Assembly (NCBI GenBank): GCA_958510825.1 | Contig: OY294049.1 | Span: 23,140,945 to 23,204,944, forward strand | Reading direction: 5' to 3' | Length of the DNA stretch: 64,000 nucleotides | Source of the DNA: Brachypterus glaber | Taxonomy: Eukaryota; Arthropoda; Insecta; Coleoptera; Kateretidae | In this document: one piece after another, positions 20,710 through 31,456 of the stretch | Numbering within the stretch: the first letter of the stretch is position 1 | Layout: each line of letters starts with the position of its first letter | Notes under the pieces: generated by a model | Databases searched by the model: none | What the model was told of the DNA's origin: nothing | Seen by the model: only the letters and a program-made list of their open reading frames with translations | Made by a program: the position numbers and the translations under genes

Positions 20710-21829
20710 TAGACCATAGACCACGGAATTCTTTTAAAAAATCAGGGAAAAACTGCATTGATTATGAATAATTACACTGCTCAACACTCAAAAATTTGCC
20801 GACACCATTTTAGTTGCATCATCTGGCTATATTTGATGTGCTGATTTTGGAAACTTTTTTCGTTTTTCTCGATCAGCTCGTTTTTTTGAGATATAACGCA
20901 CAGTGTTTTTTTTTGCTTATAATTGTAGTAAAAAATAATTAAGGTTCAATTAATCTTTTTCGTTGGATTTGTTTTCTATTAATAGGGATAGCCAAAAAAA
21001 AAAAACGGATTTCACATATCTTTATTCGTTTGTTTTTTATAGGCTTCTAAATTCAAAAAATTACATTTTTTTCGTATTTTTTTCGCTATATTTTCATAAA
21101 AATTTTATATAAATACTAAAGATATGGCTCTGATTTTTATAGGCAACACTAACAAACATGTGAGATTTGTAAAAATAAAAAAGTTTTAGATTGAATCCAG
21201 TAACAGAGATTTACGGGGAGTTATTGAAAGCAGAACAACAATATTTTGAATTATTTAATGTTTTGGACATTTTTATAAATTGCAAAAAACATTTTAAACC
21301 TTAAATAGGTTTTTTGTATATTGATGCAGTGGAAATGTTTTAGATTGTATCATAACTTAAAATGGCGCAGGTCCGTTATCGGCAAATTCACAACTTTCTT
21401 GTAAAGTGTTTTCTAGGGTAAATATTTTCAGTATGTTTGTAATCAATTACAACAAACATTTTGTATTTTTATTGTTATACTATTGTAAAAAATACATTTA
21501 TTTTGCTTTTTTTACGAAGTTTACCAAACCAAACATGGACTATTAAAACTAATAAAAATTATGAGTAATATTTTTTTTTTAAATTAACTTTTTGTGGTGT
21601 ACTACTATTAATGGGGATTACTACTCGGGGTATTACGTTAATGTACATATTTCACATTTTGAATATTACATTTATATTAATAATAATTAGCTCAATATTT
21701 GCTTTAACGATTAAAAGCCACTATTCATATATGCTTTTAAACTGAAAATTTAGTAATATGTATATAACTATTTAATTTAATTCAATCTTCAGAATGTTGC
21801 ATTTTGTGAAACTTTTTTTCAGTTATTGC
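20710..21829. other. AT-rich intronic stretch with no recognised feature
   Basis: Poly-A/poly-T rich sequence within the membralin intron. No frame, exon or clear repeat was assigned. Confidence 0.35.
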
Positions 21830-22273
21830 CTATTGGGGATACCAAAAATTGGGTTTTTATTTAATATCTCTGGAGCCCTTTGAGCTAGAGGGGCAAGGTT
21901 TTGCAAGTGGTTTAGCATTAACAAGATCAATTATTTAAAGTTATTTTAGTTTGTAAATTTTACCAAAAGTGCGCCTAAGCGTTCTAAACCGCTGTGACAA
22001 ACCACATGTTTGCCCAAAACTTTTTTCAATGTAATTTTTTTGCATTCTTTTTACAAATTATGGAACCTTTAAATAAAAGTACACGAAAAGATTCTTTTAG
22101 TGTTATACCGTTAAGGCAACTATTTTCGAGGAAAATCCAGTAAAAAAAATACAGGACATGCCCCTAAAAAGTGTTACTATGTAAGAGTCCATAACTCACT
22201 TAATATTTATTTTTGGTCCAGGGTGTAACTAACTTTTTTTAATTAGTTTTTAATGTAGGATAGCTGTGCAGTA

Positions 22274-23188
22274 GGGTGGAGTAATTTTTTTTTGCCAAAT
22301 CAAATAGGAAAACTTGCCTAAATTATAGCATAAAATCTGTATTTTTTTTAAGATTTTTTGGAAGTCATCTTGATTCCCCGCGGGAGCTTTGAAATAAATG
22401 AGAATTTAAGAAATAAAAAAAATGTTGAATGGACCAATTATGCTTTTTATGGTTTAATTATGCAGCAACGCTCTTATAATTGTTATAAAACACTGTAAAA
22501 TACACTGCCCAGTAAAAAAGCTTTTCCATGTTTCCACCTCGCGCGTAAAATGGATTTTTTATTATCAAATTCACTTTTAGCAACCACAAAAACCCCAATT
22601 TACCAATTTTTAACATAAAATTACCCCCCCTCAAGGAATGGATTTAGATTTTTTTTATTCCAAGATTCAGTTTTAGCAACCTCGAAAACCCCTTTATACC
22701 AATTTTCATGAAAATCACCCCCCACGCCCTGGGGGTGGATTAGACCATTTTTATTAACTCACTTTCAGCAACCTCAAAAACCCTAATATACCAATTTTCA
22801 AAAAAAAAACATCCCACGCCCCTAAGGGGGTGGATTTAGAAAAAAATATTTAAAGATTCAGTTTTAGCAACCCTATATACAAATTTTCACGAAAACGTGG
22901 AAAATATTTCAAAATATTTACCCCCTCACCCCCGTAAGGGTGGAGTTAGATATGTTTATTATCAGATTAGATTTCAGTAACCTCAAAAACCTCTATAAGT
23001 AATGCAATTTTCAAATTTTTGTAAATAAATATTTCTTAAATTCTGATTAATTTCAAGGCCCCCGCGGGGAATCAAAACGACTTTCAAAAAAATTGAACAA
23101 AATTACTGGTTATGTTCTATAATAAAGGCAACTTTTGGTACAGTGGTACATAGTATCATTGGGCGAAAAAGAATTTTTCGCTCCACCC
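22274..23188. mobile_element. GGGTGGAG-ended palindromic element, TA target site
   Basis: Ends GGGTGGAG and CTCCACCC are flanked by TA on both sides (22272-22273, 23189-23190). Inner arms pair at GATTCCCCGCGGGAGC (about 22371) and GGCCCCCGCGGGGAATC (about 23057). The middle is filled by an inserted element that starts at 22503. Confidence 0.85.
22503..23035 (-). mobile_element. Inverted copy of the GC-clamp tandem-unit element
   Basis: The end CACTGCCCAGTAAAAAAGCT and CACCTCGCGCGTAAAATGG are the inverse of the right end seen at 8166-8221 and 38554-38600. Four to five units follow with CACCCCC / GGGGGTGGA clamps. The far end is approximate. Confidence 0.75.
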
Positions 23189-23329
23189 TACTGTGCAGTG
23201 CAATTATTTTAATAGGACTTTTTTTAAGGGGCCTACATTCAATGGGCCGTAACTCCATTAGGACCGGTCTGCGGCCCTATGTTTATATGACCTTTTTATC
23301 ATAGGTTTTGATATATTATGTGCCCCTTC

Positions 23330-24070
23330 GAGGATGGTCGCGAGTTCTGGAAAAAATTTATTTATTTTTTTTAAATACTTTTTTTGAAAAACAAAAAAAT
23401 TTTGAAAAAATTTTTCAAAAAAAAACTTATTTACAATTTTTTTATTTTCTTTTTTTTTGCGATAAACGAAAAAATTTGATTTTTTTAATGATATTTTTGT
23501 CATTTTTTTTTTTAAAGTTTAACCACCCATAACTTTTTTGTTTTTGGGGGGATTAGTTTCAAAATTGGTAGAATTGATCCTTATAATAAAAGTAATTTTT
23601 CCTCAAAAAGTTACGTTAATCGGAATTTTCTTTCAACTTTTTTTGATTTTTTTAAAAATTTAACCCACCATAATTTTTTTGTTTTTGGGGGCATTCCTTT
23701 TAAAATGGGTAGAATTGACCCTTATAATAAAATTAATTTTTCCCGAAAAAGTTACGTTAATTGGAATTTTCTTTCAGCTTTTTTCGATTTTTTAAAAGTT
23801 TAAGCCCCCATAACTGTTTTGTTTTTTTTGGGGATTACTTTAAAAAAAATTTGGGACCTTCCCCTCATAGAACTTGATTTTTCCTAAAATTTTCAAGTCG
23901 ATCGGATTATTCGTTCTTGGGTTATCGTGACATCGGACAAAGGGACAGACGGACGGACATTAAAAAAAGTTACTTATTTTTTTTGTCTAGGATGATTTTT
24001 GAATTTTTTTGAAAATTTGTAACTACCGTATTCTAGCGCAGGCGATGTGAATAGTATAATATTATTAAGA
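23330..24070. repeat. A/T-homopolymer-rich repeat with three 125-bp units and GACAGACGGACGGAC module
   Basis: Units beginning CCCATAACTTTTTTGTTTTT recur at about 23526, 23670 and 23810, each with GGTAGAATTGA..CTTATAATAAAA and AAAAAGTTACGTTAAT. Then follow AAGTCGATCGGATTATTCGT and GGGACAGACGGACGGACA. The same region occurs inverted at 43960-44430, and the module part near 9893-10110. Confidence 0.75.
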
Positions 24071-24210
24071 AATTTTTTATTCGAAGAAAAAATATAGTCT
24101 GAAACACGTGGAACCGTGTCAAACTGTGTAGAGTATTCGTTATCCCAAACTTGTTACATAATATACTATTTTGTGGGAAATTGTAAATGCTTTTGTTAAA
24201 TAAATGTATA

Positions 24211-25622
24211 CCGGGTGTTTCAGGAAGGTGGTTCACCCCCCTTAACTTTTTTATTTTTTAGATAGGATCGTGAAATTTTTAGGAGCTAGATTATACAGTG
24301 CGGTCCAAACGTAAACCCCCCCTTTTAACTTTTGAACGAGTTAAGATATAGACTTTAAATTTATAACTCTTAAATAAGACAACTTAAACTATCTTTTAGC
24401 ATATATTTGATATTTTCAGCTCTTAAAATGTGGGCAGGGGGGCATGGGGGACATTTTTTTTAAATGGAAAGGGGGGTCGTGTGATACATCATTTTAAATA
24501 ATAAATAAATTTTTATTTATGTTACTAAAATTAGTTTAAAAGTATAATTAACATTTTTTTATGATGAAGGCATTTTTAAAAAATTATTTGTTTTTTTTAG
24601 AGGAATTTTGACATTAATACCCATTTTCATCCCCATTTTAAACCCATTTTTTTTTAATTTAAAAATATGGAGTTAAATGGAGAATTTTATTTAGTTTTAA
24701 AATTATGTATTACACAACCCCCCTTTCCATTTAAAAAATGTGCCCCCATGCCCCCCTGCCCACATTTTAAGAGCAGAAAGTATTAAATATATTCCAAAAG
24801 ATAGTTTAAGTTGTCTTATTTAAAAGTTCCAAATTTGAAGTCGATATCTCAACTGGTTCAAAAGTTAAGAGGGGGGGGGGGGGGTGACTTTTGGACCGCT
24901 CTGTATATAGTTTAGGATTTTTTGACATAGACATTTTTTGGCACTTCCGGCTTCGCCGAAAATGAATCGAACTTTCGATTTTTAAATGGAACATCCTGTA
25001 TATATTTACTTATTTTGATGCAGAAATCATTTCTGAGAATAACTTGTGTGACTTGTCACTTTTTGATAGGTCGTGTCATTTTTTATTTAAATTTTTATTT
25101 TAAATCTAGAGTGTTGTAATGTCAAGTTTTTCCAAATAAACTATTCATGTGTGGTATCAAAATGTTTGCAAAAAAATTCTCTCTTGGTTTTAACCTAATG
25201 AGCCACCCTCTTTCCGTATGAAAAAAATGACTTATGGACCAAAGTATGATTTTGGAAAAAAGTTCCCACAAAATTTAGAGTTTTTGGAAAAAAAATCAAA
25301 ACAGTATTTTTCTTAAGAAACTAGAGCAAAAATGAAGCGAATAAAAATTTAAATAAAAAATGACATGACCTGTCAAAAATTGTCAAATGACAAATGCTTG
25401 TTCTCAGAATTGATTTTTATATCGTAAAATGTAAAAATATACAGGGTGTTCCATTTAAAAATCTAAAGTTCGATTCATTTCCGGCGAAACCGAAAGTGTC
25501 AAAAAATTCAAACTATGTCAAAAAATCTTAAATTATACATTATATAGCTCCTGCAAATTTCACGAACCTACCTAAAAAAATAAAAAAGAGAAATGGGGTG
25601 AACCACATTCCTGAAACACCCG
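24211..25622. mobile_element. 1.4-kb foldback (CCGGGTGTTTCAGGAA ends), TA target site
   Basis: Ends CCGGGTGTTTCAGGAAGGTG and the inverse CATTCCTGAAACACCCGG are flanked by TA. Arms continue through ATCGTGAAATTT, AGGAGCTA, GATTTTTTGACATAG, TTCGGCTTCGCCGAAA-type blocks and AATGGAACATCCTGTATAT. The left arm is interrupted by the element at 24296-24903; removing it restores arm symmetry. Centre near 25180. Confidence 0.9.
24296..24903. mobile_element. Palindromic CAGTGCGGTCC element nested in the foldback, TA target site
   Basis: Ends CAGTGCGGTCCAAACGTAAA and the inverse TGACTTTTGGACCGCTCTG, TA on both sides. Arms carry AACTTTTGAACGAGTTAAGA, TAAGACAACTTAAACTATCT and TTAAAATGTGGGCAGGGGGG with inverse copies on the right. 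Sister copy at 60854-61581. Confidence 0.9.
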
Positions 25623-26532
25623 GTATATTCTTTAGAGCAGTATACTAATTAAATCTTAATATGTACCATAATAATTTTTGAATTGATCAGCATTCTTGAT
25701 TAAAAAAAAAATCACAGGTCTTTAAAAATAAAGCGCATAGCATAGCATTCTACTCGCGTATGATATTAATCATTCGGATGATTACTCGCCTAACGGCTCG
25801 TGTCGCAAAATTTACCCTTATTGATTAATAGCAATTACTATACTCTCGTTGAATAATATACTGTTTTGAAGACATATACACAGGGACAGACCGACCGACT
25901 TTAAAAAAATATTTTTTTTCTTTTAAGAATTGCAGTATTGGCACGTAAAAATATTTTTTTCTGTGTTTTCGTTTGAATTTTCCCAAACCATCAAAAAACA
26001 TAATTCATCGTACCTATCGAATTTCCACGTTATTATGGCGTCGAACGCGAAAATGCGAAACGGCTTCGAGTTTCCACTGAAAAGGCTCTCGTATGTCGCT
26101 AATTAATTACTTTTGTCAAAGCCCACTTGATAAAATCACACATCGTTATCGTTTTACTGGATGAAAACGGGTCATATAGGCCATATATGTACACAGATAA
26201 AAACAAGCTATGAAGATATACAGTATGATCAGCAGAGTTGATACTTTCATTACAATAACAGGGTCGGACTAAGAATTTAAAATTATTTATAATTTTTGGT
26301 TTTTTTTAATACATACCTATACCGTACAACCGTTAAACAGGCCCGGACTGGAAAAATTTGGCCAAAACGGCATTTCTATAATTTAGCCACTAATTGGTTA
26401 TAATAATAAAAAAAGTCCAAGGTAAAATGATAATCCGTAGCCACAATCTACGCCGATGTAAGGCGATCGCATAATTTTTTACTAAATATTCTGTACACAC
26501 AATTATTTACCAAAGATTTGGTAATAACCAGT
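25623..26532. other. Mixed intronic DNA with possible hAT-type ends
   Basis: CAGGGTCGGACTAAG near 26261 and CAGGCCCGGACTGG near 26339 resemble hAT terminal sequences, but no paired end or target duplication was found. Otherwise no assigned feature. Confidence 0.35.
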
Positions 26533-26735
26533 CATCGGCGAATTTCCAGTCCTCGCATAGGCGTCGCGTCGATTCTATCGTTGACGCGAGGTTTTAAATA
26601 TTTACATTTTTATTTTCTTCGAAAAACACCGATATATTTACATATTTATAGTTAATATGTATATTAAATATTGTTGTGTGTAACAAATTAGTCGTCAAAT
26701 GTTTCGATTTAGTGACCTTTATAAAAATTTCCTCT
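26533..26735 (+). repeat. Dispersed repeat, copy 1 of 3 (GACGCGAGGTTTTAAATATT)
   Basis: Landmarks TCGGCGAATTTCCAGTCCTC, GCGTCGATTCTATCGTTGAC and TTAGTCGTCAAATGTTTCGA. The same order is found inverted at 33490-33780 and direct at 58807-59165. Function unknown; probably a short interspersed element. Confidence 0.8.
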
Positions 26736-26739
26736 TTAA

Positions 26740-27090
26740 TTTTTTATGTATTTTTAATTAAAGATTAATATTTTACTGAGAAAATGTCAAACAAAATTAC
26801 GGATAAAAAAAATTGGGACAACAAAGTGACATCGCTCCCCCATTTTGCACGTCCCTGGTGAAAATTACTAAATAAAAATTACATGAAATGATGCTAAGCC
26901 ATGCGCAAAAATCGTTACTGTGGTTAATAGGGTTCCAGAAATATTAAATAAAAACTACCTTTTAGATCTACTCTTATGAGGGTTGTAGCTCCCTTAAGGA
27001 GCATTTTCGGACCAACCTTTATAGGAAATTTTTTTGATCTTTTTTAACCTAGAATCACCTCTTAAATTTCAACTTATTTCTAAATAACCC
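26740..27090. mobile_element. Half-copy of the CAGGGTGATTCAGAAATA foldback
   Basis: Right-arm landmarks only: GAGAAAATGTCAAACAAAAT, TTGCACGTCCCTGGTGAAAA, AACCTTTATAGGAAATTTTT and a CCCTGTATA end at about 27087. No left arm. Confidence 0.7.
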
Positions 27091-27166
27091 TGTATACTCC
27101 TTGCAGTTGCAAGTAGCTTTTCTTGGCGAAGTTTTAAGTTAAACTTAATTAAATTGTATTGGGATA

Positions 27167-28060
27167 CAGGGCCGTAACAAGGGGGGCGAGGGGGCTAATC
27201 CCCCCTGATCTTGGTTTGAGCCCCCATGGTGTTTTCCTTGAGCCCTCCCTGGCGTTTTTGTTAAGCCCCCCTAGCGTTTTTTAAGCCACCTACCTATGTA
27301 CTTTAAACCTTATATAATAAAAAAATATGAAAAAGTTAATTTAGATTAGTAGTATTTAGTACTTTTAGATTTCAGATATATATTAATCTGTTTTTTTATT
27401 AATAATTTTAAGGTGTTTTGTCCTTTAGATTTCTAAAACAATTGCCTGCGCTGAAAATAGATACCAAAACCAATTCGTTTTAAAAATTCTAAGCTGTTTG
27501 GAATATGATTTATAAAAGTGTTTTCCTGCACCTTTAACATAATTACCGAAAATGAAGTCACATACTTGCAGTCATGGGAATGCCCCCACGCCGCGGCGCG
27601 CCGGAAAATAATTTTAATTAATGAAAAGGTTTTAGAAAATAATTTTCTTTTTGAATTCTGGGCTGTTTGGAAAATACGTAAAAAAATAGCCTGCGGCGCC
27701 AAACTAGATTGCCAGCTATTTAAAGTTACACGCGTATAAAATAAAAAAACATTTAAGGTTATGCAAATTCAAAATAAATAGCAACTACTCGTTTATTACC
27801 TACTCGGAAGAAAATCCTGCGCGCCGGCAAAAAAATTCAGTTAAAAGGTTTTATAAAAATTAGTTTATAGATAAAATAATTTGCGTTTCAAAATCTAAGG
27901 TGTTATGAATATGGAAAATTCTAAAAAAAATTGCCTGCGGCGCAAAACTGGTTTTCCAATAAGGTGATACAACAAATTTAAAGAGTTTTCCTCTGGGTTG
28001 TTAATATGTTTTTTTTTTAATTCTGGGGTGTTTGTAAAATGCGTGACCTTCAACATTTCG
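27167..28060. mobile_element. CAGGGCCGTAAC element with 240-bp internal units
   Basis: The left end CAGGGCCGTAACAAGGGGGG matches the hAT at 15014, and GAGCCCCCATGG / TTAAGCCCCCCTAGC lines follow. The interior has three or four diverged units carrying GCCTGCGGCGC with TTCTGGGGTGTTTG-type blocks (about 27443, 27672, 27815, 27932). The right end was not found; the GAGAAA microsatellite begins soon after. Confidence 0.65.
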
Positions 28061-28127
28061 CCTAAACATGATTAGCAATAGGTCGTTTCATTCGCATTCC
28101 ATTTGGACTTTAGATATCTTTTAACAA

Positions 28128-28588
28128 AGTAGAAGAAGAAGAAGAAGAAGAGGAAGAGGAAGAGGAAGAGGAAGAGGAAGAGGAAGAGGAAGAGGAAGAG
28201 AAAGATAAAGAGAAAGAGAAAGAGAGAGAGAAAGAGAAAGAGAAAGAGAAAGAGAAAGAGAAAGAGAAAGAGAAAGAGAAAGAGAAAGAGAAAGAGAAAG
28301 AGAAAGAGAAAGAGAAAGAGAAAGAGAAAGAGAAAGAGAAAGAGAAAGAGAAAGAGAAAGAGAAAGAGAAAGAGAAAGAGAAAGAGAAAGAGAAAGAGAA
28401 AGAGAAAGAGAAAGAGAAAGAGAAAGAGAAAGAGAAAGAGAAAGAGAAAGAGAAAGAGAACGAGAAAGAGAAAGAGAAAGAGAAAGAGAAAGAGAAAGAG
28501 AAAGAGGAAGAGGAAGAGGAAGACGAAGACCAAGAGCAAGAGCAACAGGAAGAGGAAGAGCAAGAGCAAGAGGAAGAAGAAGAAGAAT
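28128..28588. repeat. 460-bp pure-purine microsatellite, (GAGAAA)n core
   Basis: GAA and GAGGAA runs pass into about 280 bp of nearly perfect AGAAAG hexamers and then degenerate GAGGAA/CAAGAG. One strand is all purine. On the plus strand one frame reads Glu/Lys and stays open to a TAG at 28614-28616 after YNPPTKCD, but has no start; on the minus strand long Leu/Ser or Leu/Phe frames arise trivially. Confidence 0.97.
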
Positions 28589-28738
28589 ATAACCCCCCAA
28601 CAAAATGTGACTAGTATAATTTTAATATTAATTTTAACTGTCTTACGTTTAAATATTTGTTTTTTATATATAATGGTAAGCCTATTTTAATTTTAGCTGT
28701 AACAACTAATCGTAAAAGTATATTTTTCTTGTCCACAG

Positions 28739-28779
28739 ACCGTCTGACGATGATGACGAAACTCGAGTTTTATAATAAA
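28739..28779 (+). other. Exon-like segment after a strong 3' splice site
   Basis: TATTTTTCTTGTCCACAG ends at 28738 and is followed by ACCGTCTGACGATGATGACG and on to AATAAA at 28774. One frame reads PSDDDDETRVL then two stops; the frame that would follow the phase-1 membralin donor reads RLTMMTKLEFYNKSW then stop. It could be a terminal or cryptic exon in the membralin intron, or chance. Confidence 0.25.
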
Positions 28780-28939
28780 TCGTGGTAATTGACTAAAAGA
28801 AACCCCCCTTTTATTTAATCTAATTTCTACCACTATAAGAACCCTAACCAGGCTCAATTAAAAATGTTTATTTCTGATATATTTTCCTAAAGTAAATGTT
28901 ATTTGTAAATACAAATTTTTTATTTATATCGCGATATTT

Positions 28940-29490
28940 GGTATTTAACCTCTTTCGCTTCATTGTATCCACGTATGGATATAGCAAAATAAACCACAAT
29001 ATTCACAGTTGGATATTCGTATACGGTATAAGGGCGCATAGGTTTTAGTGGTATTAAACTTATTCCTTTCATTTAGGGCTTTGTAGGAGCCCAAATGTTC
29101 CTGCAGGGCTATATACGTTTTTTCCCTTCCCCTCCATTGTATGCACGTATTGATATTCTTGGGTATACACACAATATCCACAGTTGAATTTCGTATTCGG
29201 GACACTCCGTGATATAACACACCTTATTATAATAGGTCTCTAAAGAGTATAAATAAAATAAATAAGGGCTCATAGTGTTCTATAGGCGGCTTTGCATGAC
29301 TCGCATTCTTTACAGGTGACAATTGGAAAAATCAGACAGTATATACTTTTATTTATGAATCCGGTGAAGTTTTGATAAAGTTTTAATAATATCCAGGTAT
29401 GGATACTTTGGTATATACATTATGTCCAAGGGTGGATATTTTTGTATATACATTTTATCCAAGGGTGGATATTCTGGTAAATACTCAAAA
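28940..29490. repeat. Two minisatellite-like tracts with GTATGGATA / CCAAGGGTGGATAT
   Basis: Two diverged direct copies of about 150 bp start CATTGTATCCACGTATGGAT (28961) and CATTGTATGCACGTATTGAT (29136). From 29390 a 38-bp unit containing ATCCAAGGGTGGATATT is repeated about three times. Confidence 0.7.
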
Positions 29491-29875
29491 TCGTTAAACC
29501 AATTAAAATTGGTTAAATTACATATTTGGGGTAAATATATTTATATTACTTTTATTCTAGAATATATCTTTCTGATAGTAAATCTTTCTGATATTAATTT
29601 TTTCAAAACAAATTAGCCTGGTATAGAAACCTATAACTCGGAAACCCGCCTGGAGCGGGTGGAGTTAATACTTGTCATATTAACACAACACAACGTGCTA
29701 TCCTATTTGGAACCTCAAGCAACGCGTGTTTATTAATACTAGAATGTTGTAGTAAAAAGTACTGTAACATATGTTAAAGTATATCACAGTTACAATATGG
29801 TAGGGCTTTAACTTGTGTTATTGATCTAGTTTACAGTCTGGTACATTAATCTCTAAAACAACAATCGGTAAATAA

Positions 29876-30065
29876 GGGGCCATCCATAAAATACGTCACG
29901 CAAATTGACCAAAATTCATATTTTGGCTGCCCCCCCCCAAAAAAAGGGGGTGTTAGAGGGGGTAGCCAAAATATAAAATCTCTACAGCCTTTAATAACGC
30001 GAGAAACGGGGTATGAAGTGTATGAATTTTGGTCAATATGTGTGATGTATTTTATGGACGACCCC
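29876..30065. mobile_element. 190-bp MITE, TAA target duplication (PIF/Harbinger type)
   Basis: Ends GGGGCCATCCATAAAATACG and the inverse TATTTTATGGACGACCCC are flanked by TAA on both sides (29873-29875, 30066-30068). The terminal repeats extend to about 45 bp (TCACGCAAATTGACCAAAAT). A 3-bp TAA duplication and GGGGCC start are typical of PIF/Harbinger MITEs. Confidence 0.9.
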
Positions 30066-30303
30066 TAATGCCAAAACATTAATTAGTAATAATACAGGTA
30101 AAAGTAAAAAATAGGATCCGATGTTTTTCTCAGTGCATTTTTAAGATATTATTTTTCTGTGTATACAGTATCGGCAAGTCGGGATTACGGATCAATCAAC
30201 TTACCGTATGAAGATCGATCCTAATTATGCGAAGCAACGTTGTTTACATAATAATTCAATTATTACGTCATAATACTTTTTTAGCTGTATGACTTTAGTG
30301 TGT

Positions 30304-31202
30304 AGGGGAAAATACCCATGAATGGGACATATTATTGAATGGGACAGTGCCTGTTTCTCGAATTGCTTCGTAATTTTTGGTTTTTGTTACCATGATTAGA
30401 TCGTTGTAGATGTGCAATAAAAAAATAATAAAAAAGTCCAAAAGTTTAGGCAGCTGGGTCAGTTTTACCAGGTCAAAAGTAATTTTTTAAATAATTTTGA
30501 AAGATATTTTATTGACGAAAGACATGAAAGGCAAAAGGAAACTGTTTGAATTTGGTTTATGTAATAGTCTAGAACAACACCAAACATATACCAAATAATC
30601 GAATTTTATAGATACAGGTAAATATTTTTAGCCTATTTTTTTGATAATATTGTTAGTATTCTTGAATGGGACAAATTTCGTTTCCTTGAATGGGACAACT
30701 GTTTTATTGCATATTTCATTCCTATTCATCTCGTTTAAATAAGAAATCACTCTAAAAGGACAGAGAGTATCTAGGGCACTACCCATACATTTTGCAACAG
30801 TTAGAACTTAAAACAAACTAATATTTGATATTGATTTAAGAAAACCTGAATCAAAGTTTGATAAAAATATTTTAAGTGAATTCTATGTAAAAAAAGAATG
30901 TAACACTTTAACAGCTATTTTTTGTTATGAAATTATAGGTTTATTATTAGTAATAGTGATAATAATATCTATTTTCATAATTTGTTATCTTTAATAGCAA
31001 TCTTATATTTTTGTCCCATTCAATAATACGTTTTTTTTTTAATGCTTGTAGTTTTGGTAAAAATAAATATTATTGAGGTTTAACACTTGGACTGTGTTCT
31101 TTTAGTTTCAAATATGATAACTAAAAAAAATACATATAAAAGATTAAAAATAAAATTTTGGCAGTCGTTAAAAAAAAGTGTCCCATTTATGGGTATCTAC
31201 CC
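30304..31202. mobile_element. TA-flanked 0.9-kb element with repeated TGAATGGGACA
   Basis: Left end GGGGAAAATACCCATGAATG and right end CATTTATGGGTATCTACCC are inverted, with TA on both sides. TGAATGGGACA occurs at about 30319, 30335, 30664 and 30690 and inverted near 31012 and 31179. AT-rich interior; a short frame at its right end is not a recognisable protein. Confidence 0.85.
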
Positions 31203-31456
31203 TACAATCATTGCTAAACTATTTAACTTAAAAACTTTAAAATTTAATACAGTTAAACTTTATTGCATTGTTACTTAACTGAAAGAAACTGCACTTAATT
31301 AACAGTAGTATATTAGCTTTAATTTGAGACTTGAAATACAGCAAATATTAAACCATTGATGAAAACAGTCAGTTTTCCTGAACGTGAAGCTTTACCTATA
31401 GGTAAAAAGGTTAGTTTTTTTAATTACAAAAAAGTTTTAAAATATGATAACAAAAT

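Larger units (their letters stand above)
21830..23280. mobile_element. Three-level nest: foldback, GGGTGGAG element, GC-clamp element
   Basis: The outer layer is a CAGGGTG-family foldback with landmarks TTTTTATTTAATATCTCTGG on the left and TAACTCCATTAGGACC on the right. It is interrupted at 22274-23188 by an element with ends GGGTGGAG / CTCCACCC, and that in turn by a GC-clamp element from 22503. The outer arms are partly diverged and the left boundary is approximate. Confidence 0.7.

Noticed and set aside
28072..28603. Long minus-strand Leu/Ser and Leu/Phe proteins
   Set aside because: Trivial translation of the GAGAAA microsatellite; no start context, domain or splice support.
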